Of a stretch of 64,000 bases of DNA, positions 18,761-27,227 are shown one piece after another. The first letter of the stretch is position 1. The number at the start of each line of letters is the position of its first letter. The position numbers and the translations under genes were made by a program. The notes under the pieces were generated by a model that worked only from the letters and a program-made list of their open reading frames with translations, was not told the DNA's origin and did no database searches. The stretch is from Mucilaginibacter sp. 44-25 (GTDB taxonomy: Bacteria; Bacteroidota; Bacteroidia; Sphingobacteriales; Sphingobacteriaceae): contig MKTS01000012.1 of assembly GCA_001898335.1 (NCBI GenBank), positions 172,652 through 236,651 on the forward strand, written 5' to 3'.

Positions 18761-18781
18761 ATACGGACAAAGCGTCCGTAT
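18761..18781. promoter_or_regulatory. Inverted repeat upstream of the TonB-dependent receptor group
   Basis: ATACGGAC (18761-18768) and GTCCGTAT (18774-18781) form perfect 8-bp arms around AAAGC. The site is 18 bp upstream of the receptor start codon, a typical operator position or a 5'-UTR hairpin. No known consensus is recognised. Confidence 0.5.
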
Positions 18782-18970
18782 TTGAATGACGCGAAATTAG
18801 ATGATCGATGTTATCGTTATATTAACGACATCTTAAGTTTTATTAGTAAAAAATCGATTTGATATTAAATTTTCATACATTGGGCATCTTCAGAAGTTTT
18901 TTTAGGGGGATCTGCCGGTTTAAAAGACACAGGAACTCTCAGAAAAAATAATGTATACTTGACAGAGTAA

Positions 18971-19069
18971 ATTGTCCGGATCACCGGCATGATCATCCTG
19001 GACCTGCTGATGGTATTGATGATCATGGAAGCGATCATGCAGTATGTTCAAGTGATTAGAAAGCATTAA
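18971..19069 (+). pseudogene. Remnant of the membrane microprotein family (copy E)
   Basis: The plus strand encodes 32 codons ending MQYVQVIRKH before a TAA at 19067-19069. This aligns along its whole length with the C-terminal half of the microprotein at 50768-50953 (MIILAIGMLLIIIEA, IQYVHVIRKH): here RITGMIILDLLMV and then IMEAIMQYVQVIRKH. A stop codon (18968-18970) sits right before the homologous part, and the basic N-terminal half is not recognisable upstream. The closest relative is the copy next to the DtxR-type gene, so this may be the scar of a lost regulator/microprotein pair. Confidence 0.7.
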
Positions 19070-19089
19070 TTTAATAAATATAACATTCC

Positions 19090-19535
19090 TTATAAATTCG
19101 TTATTTTTAGTATACTTACCGCATTCAGGATTACCAAAAGCGCAACTCCAACATCGGCTGTCACTGCGTCCCACAAATTGGCCACGCCGCCTGCGCCAAG
19201 CACCAGGACGATGATCTTCACCACCATTGCAATAGTGATGTTCTGCCAGCCGACCAAACGACTGCTCATTTGGGAATGAAATTGCTCAAACAGCGTTGAC
19301 AGGCTTGACAGGCTACCGGTCGGTTTATTACTCATCTAAAAATTTTACCATCTCATTTGCGCCATCATATAAAGCGAGCATCATCTTTACATAGTAGTTA
19401 TCTGTACCGCCTTCGACAGGTATGGCTTTTATTTTTGCGACACGGTCTTTTAACAGGTTACGCAAAGAGTATCGGTTTGCAGCGTTTTGCTACGGCCCAT
19501 AATGGATGTGTTGCCCTGAAGAATAGTCATTGAGT
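19090..19535 (-). pseudogene. Chimeric pseudogene: decayed relative of the 23416-24015 gene joined to a P-type ATPase tail
   Basis: Reading the minus strand from ~19535, broken frames give LQGNTSIMGRSKTLQT, then LLKDRVAKIKAIPVEGG and DNYYVKMMLALYDGANEMVK. These match the secreted protein at 23416-24015 (LLSARVAKFKAIPVESG, DNYYVKLMLALYDGAND). After a frameshift near 19335 the match goes on with LFEQFHSQMSSRLVG (versus LFQQFHNQMSSRFVG). The sequence then switches abruptly to WQNITIAMVVKIIVLVLGAG and ANLWDAVTADVGVALL, the last ~52 residues of a ZntA-type ATPase like 39393-41420. At least two frameshifts are present. The fused ORF 19090-19335 (81 codons) is intact but unlikely to be functional; it could still give a membrane peptide. 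Confidence 0.8.
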
Positions 19536-19550
19536 TGATAGCGTAAAAAA

Positions 19551-19829
19551 TCAGCACCGCAATGGATTTTTTTTTATAATCAGTTCAAACACAGTCTGAT
19601 TTGTTACCGGCTTCATTTTTCCTAGGTCGGCGTACCCAAAAGATTTTTGATATATGGGTTTATTATTTTCCGCGATCAAGACAGAGCCGTTTAAATCTCC
19701 TCTTTCTAATACAACCTTAAAAAAACTGTCAAGGTTCTGTTGAGTGTTAGTTTGTGCAGAAAGCTTAAAGCAAAACACCAATGACAATGCAAATAGCATT
19801 TTAAGTGATTTATGCCAAGTATTTACCAT
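19551..19829 (-). pseudogene. Truncated serine hydrolase (class C beta-lactamase-like), N-terminal fragment
   Basis: The 92-codon frame starts with a signal peptide ending KLSAQ, followed by NLDSFFKVVLERGDLNGSVL and FGYADLGKMKPVTNQTVFEL. This is the standard N-terminus of beta-lactamase/penicillin-binding-like serine hydrolases, which normally continue with the Ser-x-x-Lys motif about five residues later. Here the sequence breaks into KKNPLRC and stops, so the catalytic serine and the rest of the ~400-residue protein are lost. It joins directly onto the chimeric pseudogene, marking a recombination scar. Confidence 0.75.
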
Positions 19830-21057
19830 TTAGTTTGATTAATTGTAAAGCAATACAAAATAAGAAAATAATGTAACATATGATGTGAACTAAATAATCA
19901 ATTTGACTCTTTGCTTGGGTCATACTACGTTCTTCCCACTCTTTCATGGTACAAATGATCAAAGCCAGTTAATGATTAAAACGCACTGAGGGGGCGGGGC
20001 GCTTTTAATGACTGTCGTATTACAGCGCTGGGTTCGGTTGCCTTGCACCACGTACTACGCCACGGGGTTACATTCGCCGTATACCTACTTACGCATAGCA
20101 AGACTGAAATTCGTACAACTCGTAAGAGATTTGCTTTTTTTCATTAACAAAATTTTACATTTTCATTTACCAGTACAGCAAAGATAGCCCAAGTTGGAAT
20201 AAATAGGTATACAAGCGGACGGGAGTTTTCCTCTCAGCGGCCCCGCCCACCTTGACCTGTATTCACAATATGCAGAAAGATAGTTGATAGATGCAGCCTT
20301 TCATATCACCGAGAATTAAATAAGTGCCCATCACGCCAATGTATAGTGGCGGAAATATGAATGCTTTGATAGAAATTATTGTACAACTTTGGGTGCCGGG
20401 AAATGCTGATCAGCAGGAACGCTCCATGAAAGTTGGCAAGACTCTATCTAAGGTTGAGATCGTAAATAAATGCTGCCGCTTAACCACCGGGGCACGGTAA
20501 AGATCAAGTTTGGTAATTCAAAATTGATAAGCGCTAGGTGTGTCCTAATGAATGATCGTTGAGTAAAAATGCCTTCACGATTGACTTGCGCCCTGATGCT
20601 GTACAATGTAAGGTATAGGGTGTGGCGGCAGTTGCGGTATGAACAATAAAGGTGAAGAATGTGGCTAACCGGCGGCAGTATAAAACCTAATGTACAAGTA
20701 GTTAACAAGTCCGCACCTGCTGAAGCATATTGCATATCGGGTTGGGGGCTACTGCTAAATATGATAAAATGACATTGGCCGGGCCCAACCTTACAAAGAA
20801 AAGTGATTGAGTTGCTGTCGACTGAAAAGCCGCTGGTGGCCGACCTGCCCAAAATGATAGAGAATTTTATTGTTGCCATACAGGATGCATATCAACGACT
20901 TTCCAAATTGATTTTACTACACTAAACTGGTTGGGCGTTATGCATTAATGACCATTTTAGCAAAGTGTCGATTAAATAAATTGGGCCATTGCACATGAAC
21001 AAAATGGATTCCAAATCCTTTGACTAATAGATTTACGATTTTTGCTAAATTTCAGTT
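19830..21057. other. 1.2-kb stretch without a supported gene
   Basis: No tRNA, rRNA or conserved gene is recognised. On the plus strand 20357-20470 a short frame begins MNALIEIIVQLWVPGNADQQ, and around 20800-20925 another reads KVIELLSTEKPLVADLPKM and ends RLSKLILLH. Both have coding-like composition and may be pieces of a decayed gene. A minus-strand frame of 143 codons (20448-20879) overlaps them but has poor composition. The promoter of the bestrophin gene should lie at the right end: TAAATTTC ends 4 nt before its ATG and a TTTG lies about 23 nt further upstream. Confidence 0.4.
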
Positions 21058-21945
21058 ATGCTTATTAAAAAAAGAATATCCGTTTTATATTTTATACGTC
21101 TCATCAAATGGGATCTGATTGCCATAGCTGCTTATGCTGCACTGGCAGGCACATTTGACCATTACTGGATTTTTAACCAAATCAACATACCGCTAGCTGT
21201 GTCTGCCTTTGTGGGAACGACCTTATCGTTATTACTGGGCTTCAGGACATCCCAATCCTATGAGCGATGGTGGGAAGCAAGAGTGGTATGGGGTGCCATT
21301 GTCAATGACAGCAGAACACTTATCAGGCAGCTACAGCAATTTTTGCCCAAAGGCCCGCAAACAACTCTAATCCTGTCTGAATTCATACAACGTCAGGTTA
21401 TCTGGTGCTATGCTTTATCAGAATCGCTTCGCAGGGTCCCTTTCTCCGCCAAGGTAGAGGATTACTTCCGTGAACATCAGTTGGAAAGCGCCAACCGGCC
21501 CAACTTACTTCTTAATAAGCATTCAGAAAACCTGGGAGCGTTGAGTGAACAGTTCCAAATCGATGCCAATAAACAGGTTCAAATTGATGCGACTATTGTC
21601 CGGTTATGTGATTCTATGGGTAAATGTGAACGGATAAAAAACACCGTCTTTCCGAGGTCGTACAGTTTATTGATCCACTTCCTGATCTATGTATTGATGA
21701 CCATGCTGCCTTTCGGTTTGGAAGACAAGACAAAAACGGTGGAAATCTTGCTTACTTTCATGGTGCCGGTGCTTTTTATAGCTATAGAACGCACCGCAAT
21801 CATTATGCAGGACCCTTTTGAAAATGTTCCCACTGATACACCGATGACGACTTTAGCCAAAACGATAGAAGGCAATTTATTGGAAATGATTGGGGAACAA
21901 CCCTCATCACAGGCAGCAACAGGTGGTGATTATTATGTAATGTAA
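21058..21945 (+). CDS. Bestrophin family anion channel
   Basis: The 295-residue protein has the bestrophin/UPF0187 signature RTSQSYERWWEARVVWGAIV in its first third, followed by NDSRTLIRQL. Hydrophobic helices lie at the N-terminus, around 55-65 and around 205-250. A conserved acidic segment, DPFENVPTDTPMTTLAKTIE, sits near the C-terminus and corresponds to the DPF(G/E)x(D/E) hinge of the family. Bacterial members form pentameric channels, chloride- or cation-selective depending on the member. It is convergent with the PAP2 gene (stop codons about 15 bp apart) and is the only plus-strand gene between 8.4 and 42.8 kb. Confidence 0.92.
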   Translation: MLIKKRISVLYFIRLIKWDLIAIAAYAALAGTFDHYWIFNQINIPLAVSAFVGTTLSLLLGFRTSQSYERWWEARVVWGAIVNDSRTLIRQLQQFLPKGPQTTLILSEFIQRQVIWCYALSESLRRVPFSAKVEDYFREHQLESANRPNLLLNKHSENLGALSEQFQIDANKQVQIDATIVRLCDSMGKCERIKNTVFPRSYSLLIHFLIYVLMTMLPFGLEDKTKTVEILLTFMVPVLFIAIERTAIIMQDPFENVPTDTPMTTLAKTIEGNLLEMIGEQPSSQAATGGDYYVM

Positions 21946-21960
21946 TTTTTTACCATTTCA

Positions 21961-22764
21961 CTAAAAGTTCTTAACGAATACGAAACCCACACTTCCTCCC
22001 TTATAGACTGGGAGCAAAATAACATTTCTACCCTTCAACGTATCGCCCCGGAACAGATGGTCGCGCAGCAACGGATAGATCAGATAAGCGGCTTTTGTAG
22101 ACAGAATACCAAAACCGGCTCCGGCAATAATATCGCTGAACCAATGTTTGTCATTATAAACTCTTAGAATCGCAGTAGCTGTAGCAAAAGTATAACCCGT
22201 TACGCCGTACCATGGCGAAACACCCGCATATTCCTGAGCCATGAACTCCGCTGATGTAAAAGCATTTCCGGCGTGGCCGGACGGGAATGACAAAGTATTA
22301 GACCCATCAGGACGTAAACGTTTCGTTGTTCCTTTTAAAAAGCTTGTCGCACCCAAAAATATGGACTCCGATAAAACAAGTAAAATTGTTCTATCGATAA
22401 AGCTGTTCTTGCTTTTTATTCCGGCGAGGTTAAGCGCATAAACACTGACTACCGGTGCAAATTGTAAATAATTATCTATCCTATTGGAGAAATTAGGATA
22501 ATGGCTTTCCAGGTCATTATGAATGCTATAATCTAATTTACGGATAGGTTTCACAACAAATGATAGCGCTCCGTAAGATATAAATGCTGTCGGTGGGATC
22601 CACGCGGCGAATTTACTTCTTAGGTGTAGAACAGTATCTGGCAACAATAGAACACTCCTTGCGGAGTCGCTGGGTGAGAGGGGGGATATTTGAGCCTGAA
22701 CGCAAATACGATATCCAAATAAATGCCAGAAAATAAATATTAATGGTAAGAAATACTTTTTCAT
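21961..22764 (-). CDS. PAP2 family membrane phosphatase
   Basis: The 267-residue protein has an N-terminal signal/anchor helix and all three PAP2 motifs: KGTTKRLRPDG, PSGHAGNAF and RVYNDKHWFSDI (catalytic His in PSGH, nucleophile His in KHWFSD). PAP2 enzymes act on the outer face of the inner membrane on lipid phosphates such as undecaprenyl diphosphate or lipid A. It lies 44 bp downstream of the HD-domain gene and is the last gene of the long minus-strand run. The intact motifs contrast with the degenerate PAP2-like protein at 28676-29335 in the same run. Confidence 0.9.
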   Translation of the reverse strand: MKKYFLPLIFIFWHLFGYRICVQAQISPLSPSDSARSVLLLPDTVLHLRSKFAAWIPPTAFISYGALSFVVKPIRKLDYSIHNDLESHYPNFSNRIDNYLQFAPVVSVYALNLAGIKSKNSFIDRTILLVLSESIFLGATSFLKGTTKRLRPDGSNTLSFPSGHAGNAFTSAEFMAQEYAGVSPWYGVTGYTFATATAILRVYNDKHWFSDIIAGAGFGILSTKAAYLIYPLLRDHLFRGDTLKGRNVILLPVYKGGSVGFVFVKNF

Positions 22765-22808
22765 AGATCAGGTTATAATTCCAAAGTAATTATTCTATAA
22801 ATAAGCTG

Positions 22809-23411
22809 TTAATCGACGTCCTTTTTAACAATCGCGGAGCCAAGCGTTTTAATGTTTACCTGTTTTCTTCTCTCCAGAATCTGCCGTCCATAATCTGTAT
22901 GAAACCGGTGTTTCCTTAATATTTCAAGATTCTGTGAATTCCAATCGCGATCTGTAAAGGTTTTATGCAAAACTAAAGACCATTCCTCCCGCAGACGGCG
23001 AGCATAATCGTTGTAATTCGTTTTTGAGAAATGGTAGAGATCGGCATCGCAAATGATCTGCTCCAAGAGGTTTGTCGGTTCTTGCGGAAAACGGGTTGAT
23101 CTAATGCATTCCAATACTTTGTCAATGAAAGGTCGTTCGCAATTTTCATGGTTCAGAAAACCTTCGGCAATATCAATACTGGAATTTTCGTGCCCTTCGT
23201 ATTCAAAACAATAACCGGTATCGTGAAACCAGGCCGCTACGGCTAAAATATCCAGATCTTCTTGAGGCAAAGAACTATTCAATCCAATACGGTTCACAGC
23301 GTAAGCAACATCCTCCGCGTGACCAATATTGTGAAAGTGCATGTCTGCCGGTAGATTTGTCGTTAGAAATTTCCTGACAAATATTTTTGATCTTTTCACT
23401 ACTTCTAACAT
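22809..23411 (-). CDS. HD-domain phosphohydrolase
   Basis: The 200-residue protein carries the HD-superfamily metal site: HNIGHAEDVAYAV (first His), AAWFHDTGY (His-Asp pair), EGHENSS and ICDADLYHF (distal Asp). This arrangement is that of a small stand-alone HD hydrolase acting on a nucleotide or phosphorylated metabolite; the substrate cannot be told. It starts 4 bp after the preceding gene's stop. HD domains are often fused to Pycsar-type effector helices in Bacteroidota, but no such helices are present here. Confidence 0.85.
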   Translation of the reverse strand: MLEVVKRSKIFVRKFLTTNLPADMHFHNIGHAEDVAYAVNRIGLNSSLPQEDLDILAVAAWFHDTGYCFEYEGHENSSIDIAEGFLNHENCERPFIDKVLECIRSTRFPQEPTNLLEQIICDADLYHFSKTNYNDYARRLREEWSLVLHKTFTDRDWNSQNLEILRKHRFHTDYGRQILERRKQVNIKTLGSAIVKKDVD

Positions 23412-23415
23412 CCCC

Positions 23416-24015
23416 TTACCTTTGTTTTAAAAGCTCAATGAGTTTGTTTTGTTTTTTGATGCTGTCCCAGGCCAGTTGCTTTAACTGTTCACTTTGTCCC
23501 AATGATACAAAAGCCACACTGATCTGGTCCATATTTTCATAGAATTCTATTAGGACAGCTGCCAATAAATTGCCGGATGTTTTGTGTGGCTGGTGATCGA
23601 ACCTGCTGAAATGCTGTAAAGCGGCATCAACTGTTAATTTGAAGCGCGCATCCACAATTGTTTCATTGGATTTAATCGCGAGAAAACCGACAAAGCGGCT
23701 GCTCATTTGGTTATGAAATTGCTGAAACAGCGCTGATTGATGTGAAAGATCCTTTGATGACTCATTCCTTATCTGGAATTTTACCATATCATTTGCACCA
23801 TCGTACAAAGCCAGCATGAGCTTAACATAGTAATTGTCGGTACCACTTTCCACTGGGATCGCTTTGAACTTAGCTACGCGGGCACTAAGCAATTTGCTCA
23901 GGGAGGAATCGACTGCCTGAAAGTTATTGCTTTTTATGGGAATTGAATGTCCTTGAACACCCCGGGTTACGCCCAAGCTGCTGTAGATCAATAAAGCGAG
24001 GATGATGATTTTCAT
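23416..24015 (-). CDS. Secreted protein of unknown function (family with a decayed copy at 19.1-19.5 kb)
   Basis: The ATG at 24013-24015 is chosen because it opens directly on a signal peptide (MKIIILALLIYSS); a longer frame needs a TTG start. The mature part of about 175 residues is helical, with DNYYVKLMLALYDGAND, LFQQFHNQMSSRFVG and a Lys/Gln-rich end (QNKLIELLKQR). I do not recognise a domain. A broken relative lies at 19090-19535, so the family has been duplicated in this region. The start overlaps the end of the site-2 protease gene by about 6 nt when the TGA at 24020-24022 is considered adjacent, which suggests coupled translation. A periplasmic location is likely. Confidence 0.7.
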   Translation of the reverse strand: MKIIILALLIYSSLGVTRGVQGHSIPIKSNNFQAVDSSLSKLLSARVAKFKAIPVESGTDNYYVKLMLALYDGANDMVKFQIRNESSKDLSHQSALFQQFHNQMSSRFVGFLAIKSNETIVDARFKLTVDAALQHFSRFDHQPHKTSGNLLAAVLIEFYENMDQISVAFVSLGQSEQLKQLAWDSIKKQNKLIELLKQR

Positions 24016-24019
24016 TATT

Positions 24020-25354
24020 TCATATATTAACAATTCTTATAATGTCTATAACGCATACATAAATAGCCAACAATGCCACTATGACAAACCCACTAAGCTG
24101 GATGTAAGCGGTTATCGTCTTGCTGAGCGGCTTTCCCCTGATCGCTTCGATGCCAATAAATAATGCATGTCCACCGTCCAGCACTGGTAGTGGCAACAAA
24201 TTAAAAAAAGCTATTGCCGCAGAAAGTACGGCAACCAGCCGCCAGAAACGAGGCCAATCAAAGCTTCCGCCGAACAACATAGCTATACCTATTGGGCCGG
24301 TTACCGCGTCGGCAACTTTTACTCTGCCGCTCATGATATCGTTTAGTCCTTTGGCATTATCTGAAAACGCCGACCATGTACGTCCGGCACCATATGACAA
24401 GGTCTGCGGGACGCTGATCTCCATGGGCTTAATTTGAGGGTGGATGGCCTGCAATGAAAAGCCGATGTGCCCGTCTTTATCCTTGTGGGCTATTACCTGG
24501 CTTGTTTTTCCATCGTGGATAATGGTCAATTGAATTTGTTTTTTTTTGTTTTTTTGTAATCTTACCAGAAAATCCTCATAGAAATTCACCGGCTTTCCAT
24601 CAAGTGCGGTCACTTGATCGGTTTTTTTAATCCCAGCAGTTTTGAGGTCACTGTTGGTATAAATAGAATCGAATTTAAAGATCGTGCCCAACCTGAAGAA
24701 TTCGGTCGGTGCCTTATCCGCCAGCAGGCGCATGATCTCCGGAGAGATTTTGAGATGCATATGCACCTTTTCGTTGGCTTTAGTTCTAACTACCGTCAGT
24801 ATGGTGTTACCCTTCAGGATACGCGTACTCAATAATTCGTCCTGGTAAAAAATAGAGTCGCCGTCAAGAGCCACTATTTTATCACCAGGCAATAATCCAG
24901 CCTTTAAACCGATCTCTCCGGGTAATATTTCATAATCGGCTTTCAGTTTGCGAATGTAGTTTTTGCCATATATTGCTGTTTGCACGGAAAAAATCAGTAC
25001 CGCCAGCAACAAATTTAAAATAATTCCGCCGGACATAACGATCAGCCTTTGCCAGGCAGGTTTTGTACGGAATGACCCAATGTCACCTTTGGACACTTTG
25101 TTTTCAGGTTCATCGTCTACCTCATGCAAACCAGCCATTTGTATGTATCCGCCTAAGGGTAACCATCCCATGCCGAATTCGGTGCCATTCCTTTTGAATT
25201 TAAACAAGCTCAGTCCCCCGGCATCAAAGAATAAATAAAATTTTTCAATGCGAATGCCGAATGCCCTGGCGGCTATAAAGTGACCCAGTTCATGGACTGT
25301 TACCAGTATAGAAATGCCCAGTATGAACTGCGCGATCATAATCAATATATCCAT
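24020..25354 (-). CDS. Site-2 intramembrane metalloprotease (RseP-like) with PDZ domains
   Basis: The 444-residue protein has HELGH at 21-25 in the first membrane helix and the second catalytic element NLLPLPVLDGGH near residue 390, which together bind zinc in the membrane. Between them lie two PDZ-like modules, around 125-200 (GLKAGLLPGDKIVALDG) and 215-290 (GIKKTDQVTALDG). Family members release anti-sigma factors or clear signal peptides at the inner membrane. It is embedded in a metal-transport operon, 2 bp after gmhA, with no sigma/anti-sigma pair nearby, so its target is unclear. Length is normal for RseP. Confidence 0.93.
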   Translation of the reverse strand: MDILIMIAQFILGISILVTVHELGHFIAARAFGIRIEKFYLFFDAGGLSLFKFKRNGTEFGMGWLPLGGYIQMAGLHEVDDEPENKVSKGDIGSFRTKPAWQRLIVMSGGIILNLLLAVLIFSVQTAIYGKNYIRKLKADYEILPGEIGLKAGLLPGDKIVALDGDSIFYQDELLSTRILKGNTILTVVRTKANEKVHMHLKISPEIMRLLADKAPTEFFRLGTIFKFDSIYTNSDLKTAGIKKTDQVTALDGKPVNFYEDFLVRLQKNKKKQIQLTIIHDGKTSQVIAHKDKDGHIGFSLQAIHPQIKPMEISVPQTLSYGAGRTWSAFSDNAKGLNDIMSGRVKVADAVTGPIGIAMLFGGSFDWPRFWRLVAVLSAAIAFFNLLPLPVLDGGHALFIGIEAIRGKPLSKTITAYIQLSGFVIVALLAIYVCVIDIIRIVNI

Positions 25355-25356
25355 AT

Positions 25357-25935
25357 TTATTCGTATAATCTGTCGACCGCGCTACAAAGGATATGGCCGA
25401 GCAAAATATGCATTTCCTGTATGCGGGCTGTCGTCCGGCAATTGACATTTAACAAAACGTCGGACAATCCAGCCATTTTCCCGCCTCCATTTCCGGAAAA
25501 TCCCAGGGTGTGGCAGTGGATATTTTTTGCCATTTCCAGGCCTCGCAGGACATTTTCACTGTTCCCGCTGGTAGATATGCCGATGACAAGGTCTCCCGGC
25601 TGAGATAACGCTTCTACCTGACGTGCAAATACCCTTGAAAAGCCATAGTCGTTACTGATCGCTGTAAGTGCTGAAGTGTCCGTTGTCAAGGCAATTGCGG
25701 GTAGGCCCCTTCGCTCTTTTACATAGCGCCCCGTAAACTCCGCCGCAATATGCTGGGCATCGCTAGCTGATCCGCCATTACCGAATATCAGGATCTTTTT
25801 ACCGCCGGAGATTGTAGCGGTAACCAACCTTGCTGCCGCGGTAATTGCGTTCATTAATGCGGGTTCATACAGTTTAGCGACAGTCTCCTGGTGCTCGCGG
25901 ATCTCTGCAACGATCAACTTCTCGTTTTCCATCAT
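25357..25935 (-). CDS. gmhA: Phosphoheptose isomerase GmhA (SIS domain)
   Basis: The ATG at 25933-25935 is chosen: it lies 1 bp past the MgtC stop codon with AGGA 6 nt upstream, and gives a 192-residue protein of normal GmhA length (a longer frame runs back inside mgtC). The SIS fold shows FGNGGSASDAQHIAAEFTGR (phosphosugar-binding loop), TTDTSALTAISNDYGF and GISTSGNSENV. GmhA converts sedoheptulose 7-phosphate to D-glycero-D-manno-heptose 7-phosphate, the first step of lipopolysaccharide heptose synthesis. Its place inside a metal operon hints at envelope adaptation under metal stress, but that is inference. Confidence 0.9.
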   Translation of the reverse strand: MMENEKLIVAEIREHQETVAKLYEPALMNAITAAARLVTATISGGKKILIFGNGGSASDAQHIAAEFTGRYVKERRGLPAIALTTDTSALTAISNDYGFSRVFARQVEALSQPGDLVIGISTSGNSENVLRGLEMAKNIHCHTLGFSGNGGGKMAGLSDVLLNVNCRTTARIQEMHILLGHILCSAVDRLYE

Positions 25936-25936
25936 A

Positions 25937-26410
25937 TCATTCCTCATCATTTTTTTCAGCGCCGTGTTTGGCCTGCATTTTTTTCTTCCAGTTTGTATAC
26001 CACGATTGATGGTGCAATGCCAACAGGGCATAAAGCGCGCCTGCTGCTACGAAAGCTATGATCAGCATATTTAATCCAACTGCCACACCTATCCCGGCCG
26101 TGCACCAGATAGTTGCCGCTGTTGTTAATCCGCTGGAGCTATTGGTGACATCATTTTTGTAAATAATGCCAGCGCCTAAAAATCCGATTCCAACGAGAAT
26201 ATTGGCGATGATCCGGGACGCTGCCGCGAGGTCACCCATATGCTCGCCAATAGCTGTGAATAAAGCCGCACCCAAACAGACGGCGGCATAGGTCCTGATG
26301 CCTGCACTCCGGCCATGTTTTTCCCTGTCCAGGCCAATAACGCCGCCGAGTGCTACTGCCAGGAGCAGCTTTAAAACGATTGTCCACTCGCTTTCATTAT
26401 TCATCATCAT
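25937..26410 (-). CDS. MgtC/SapB family membrane protein
   Basis: The 157-residue protein has the MgtC N-terminal membrane domain: LLLAVALGGVIGLDREKHGRSA, then GIRTYAAVCLGAALFT and NILVGIGFLGAGIIYKND. Five or so helices are followed by a short basic tail; the extended soluble C-terminal domain of true virulence MgtC is absent. Family members are linked to Mg2+ limitation and ATP-synthase control, but many short relatives are uncharacterised. Three ATGs in a row open the gene, the first overlapping the TAA of the upstream gene by 1 nt. Confidence 0.9.
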   Translation of the reverse strand: MMMNNESEWTIVLKLLLAVALGGVIGLDREKHGRSAGIRTYAAVCLGAALFTAIGEHMGDLAAASRIIANILVGIGFLGAGIIYKNDVTNSSSGLTTAATIWCTAGIGVAVGLNMLIIAFVAAGALYALLALHHQSWYTNWKKKMQAKHGAEKNDEE

Positions 26411-27018
26411 TAAAATTCATTACGGTTAACATTAATATTATGGGCAATACTTTGCACTGATTTGATCAATATCGTATCATAAAAACCGGAACATTTGCCG
26501 CAGAGAATATGAATAAATAGTTCGCTTTCGAGTAGAAGCTCCGGTAGGTAAGGGATTCGCTGCGTTCCCAAAAACGAATGCAGATCCTGTTCTGAACCGG
26601 ACTTAAGCGCAAATATCGTGATAGAAGACGATGTATCCCCAAAAGTATCTTCTGGAAAACTTTGCAGCGTCAGCAGGTCTTTAAGTGGAAAATATACACT
26701 TTGCTCCTTAACGACATTGCCGTTACTCAATCTATGGGACAGACTAAATCCAAGATCTGTACCTAATCCCTGAAAATCGTCCGACTGCAAATTGTAATGC
26801 CAGTCTGTGGTATATATGACCGGCAATACCTCCGTCAAGAACGGAGAATACCGAATCAGCACGTAACAATTAAGTCCTGACATTAATTTCTTAGCCAGCG
26901 ACAGGTAATAGTGCAGGTGTTTGTAATACTGTGTCGTCCGATGATCAGTTGCTGTCTGTTTAACGAATAAATAATTGTTCAGCCCTTCACCGGAGGTTTG
27001 ATTAAACGTAATATTCAT
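26410..27018 (-). CDS. Hypothetical protein
   Basis: The 202-residue protein has no recognisable domain, signal peptide or membrane helix. It is moderately rich in aromatic residues and ends in an Asn-rich tail. Two cysteines in the segment HILCGKCSGFYD form a C-x-x-C pair that could hold a metal. It is packed between the YdaT-like small protein (3 bp) and mgtC (overlap), so it is a genuine operon member. Function unknown. Confidence 0.6.
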   Translation of the reverse strand: MNITFNQTSGEGLNNYLFVKQTATDHRTTQYYKHLHYYLSLAKKLMSGLNCYVLIRYSPFLTEVLPVIYTTDWHYNLQSDDFQGLGTDLGFSLSHRLSNGNVVKEQSVYFPLKDLLTLQSFPEDTFGDTSSSITIFALKSGSEQDLHSFLGTQRIPYLPELLLESELFIHILCGKCSGFYDTILIKSVQSIAHNINVNRNEF

Positions 27019-27021
27019 TTC

Positions 27022-27198
27022 TCAGCCCTCCATATTTAAGTACCATTCCTGTGCCAGCTTTATAGCTTCCGGCACAATTGACAACTCAGATACCGTACGC
27101 TCTTCTTTCAGTTTGTTAGCGATCTCGATCGCCTTTTCCCGGACCTGTGGTTCCAGGTCATTCATTTCAAAGGGATAGTGCTCATTATTCCAAACCAT
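27022..27198 (-). CDS. YdaT-like small protein (DUF2188-like group)
   Basis: The inner ATG at 27196-27198 is preferred over 27222 because relatives begin with M-(P/V)-W-N-x-x-Y-P. The 58-residue product reads MVWNNEHYPFEMNDLEPQVR and then REKAIEIANKL..., ending AQEWYLNMEG. The core PQVREKAIEIANKL is shared with the protein at 41438-41614 (PEVKEKALELAAGY), which also ends in LWFLDSEG. Such small soluble proteins occur widely in bacteria without known function. Both copies lie beside metal-transport genes. Confidence 0.65.
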   Translation of the reverse strand: MVWNNEHYPFEMNDLEPQVREKAIEIANKLKEERTVSELSIVPEAIKLAQEWYLNMEG

Positions 27199-27227
27199 AG
27201 CTGTTATTTTAAGTGATACCATTCATT

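Noticed and set aside
19970..20130. G/C-richer patch considered as a tRNA or small RNA
   Set aside because: No cloverleaf, no T-loop GGTTC with matching stems, no convincing hairpin.
20448..20879. Minus-strand frame of 143 codons
   Set aside because: Poor composition, no motif, and it lies across plus-strand pieces with better coding character.
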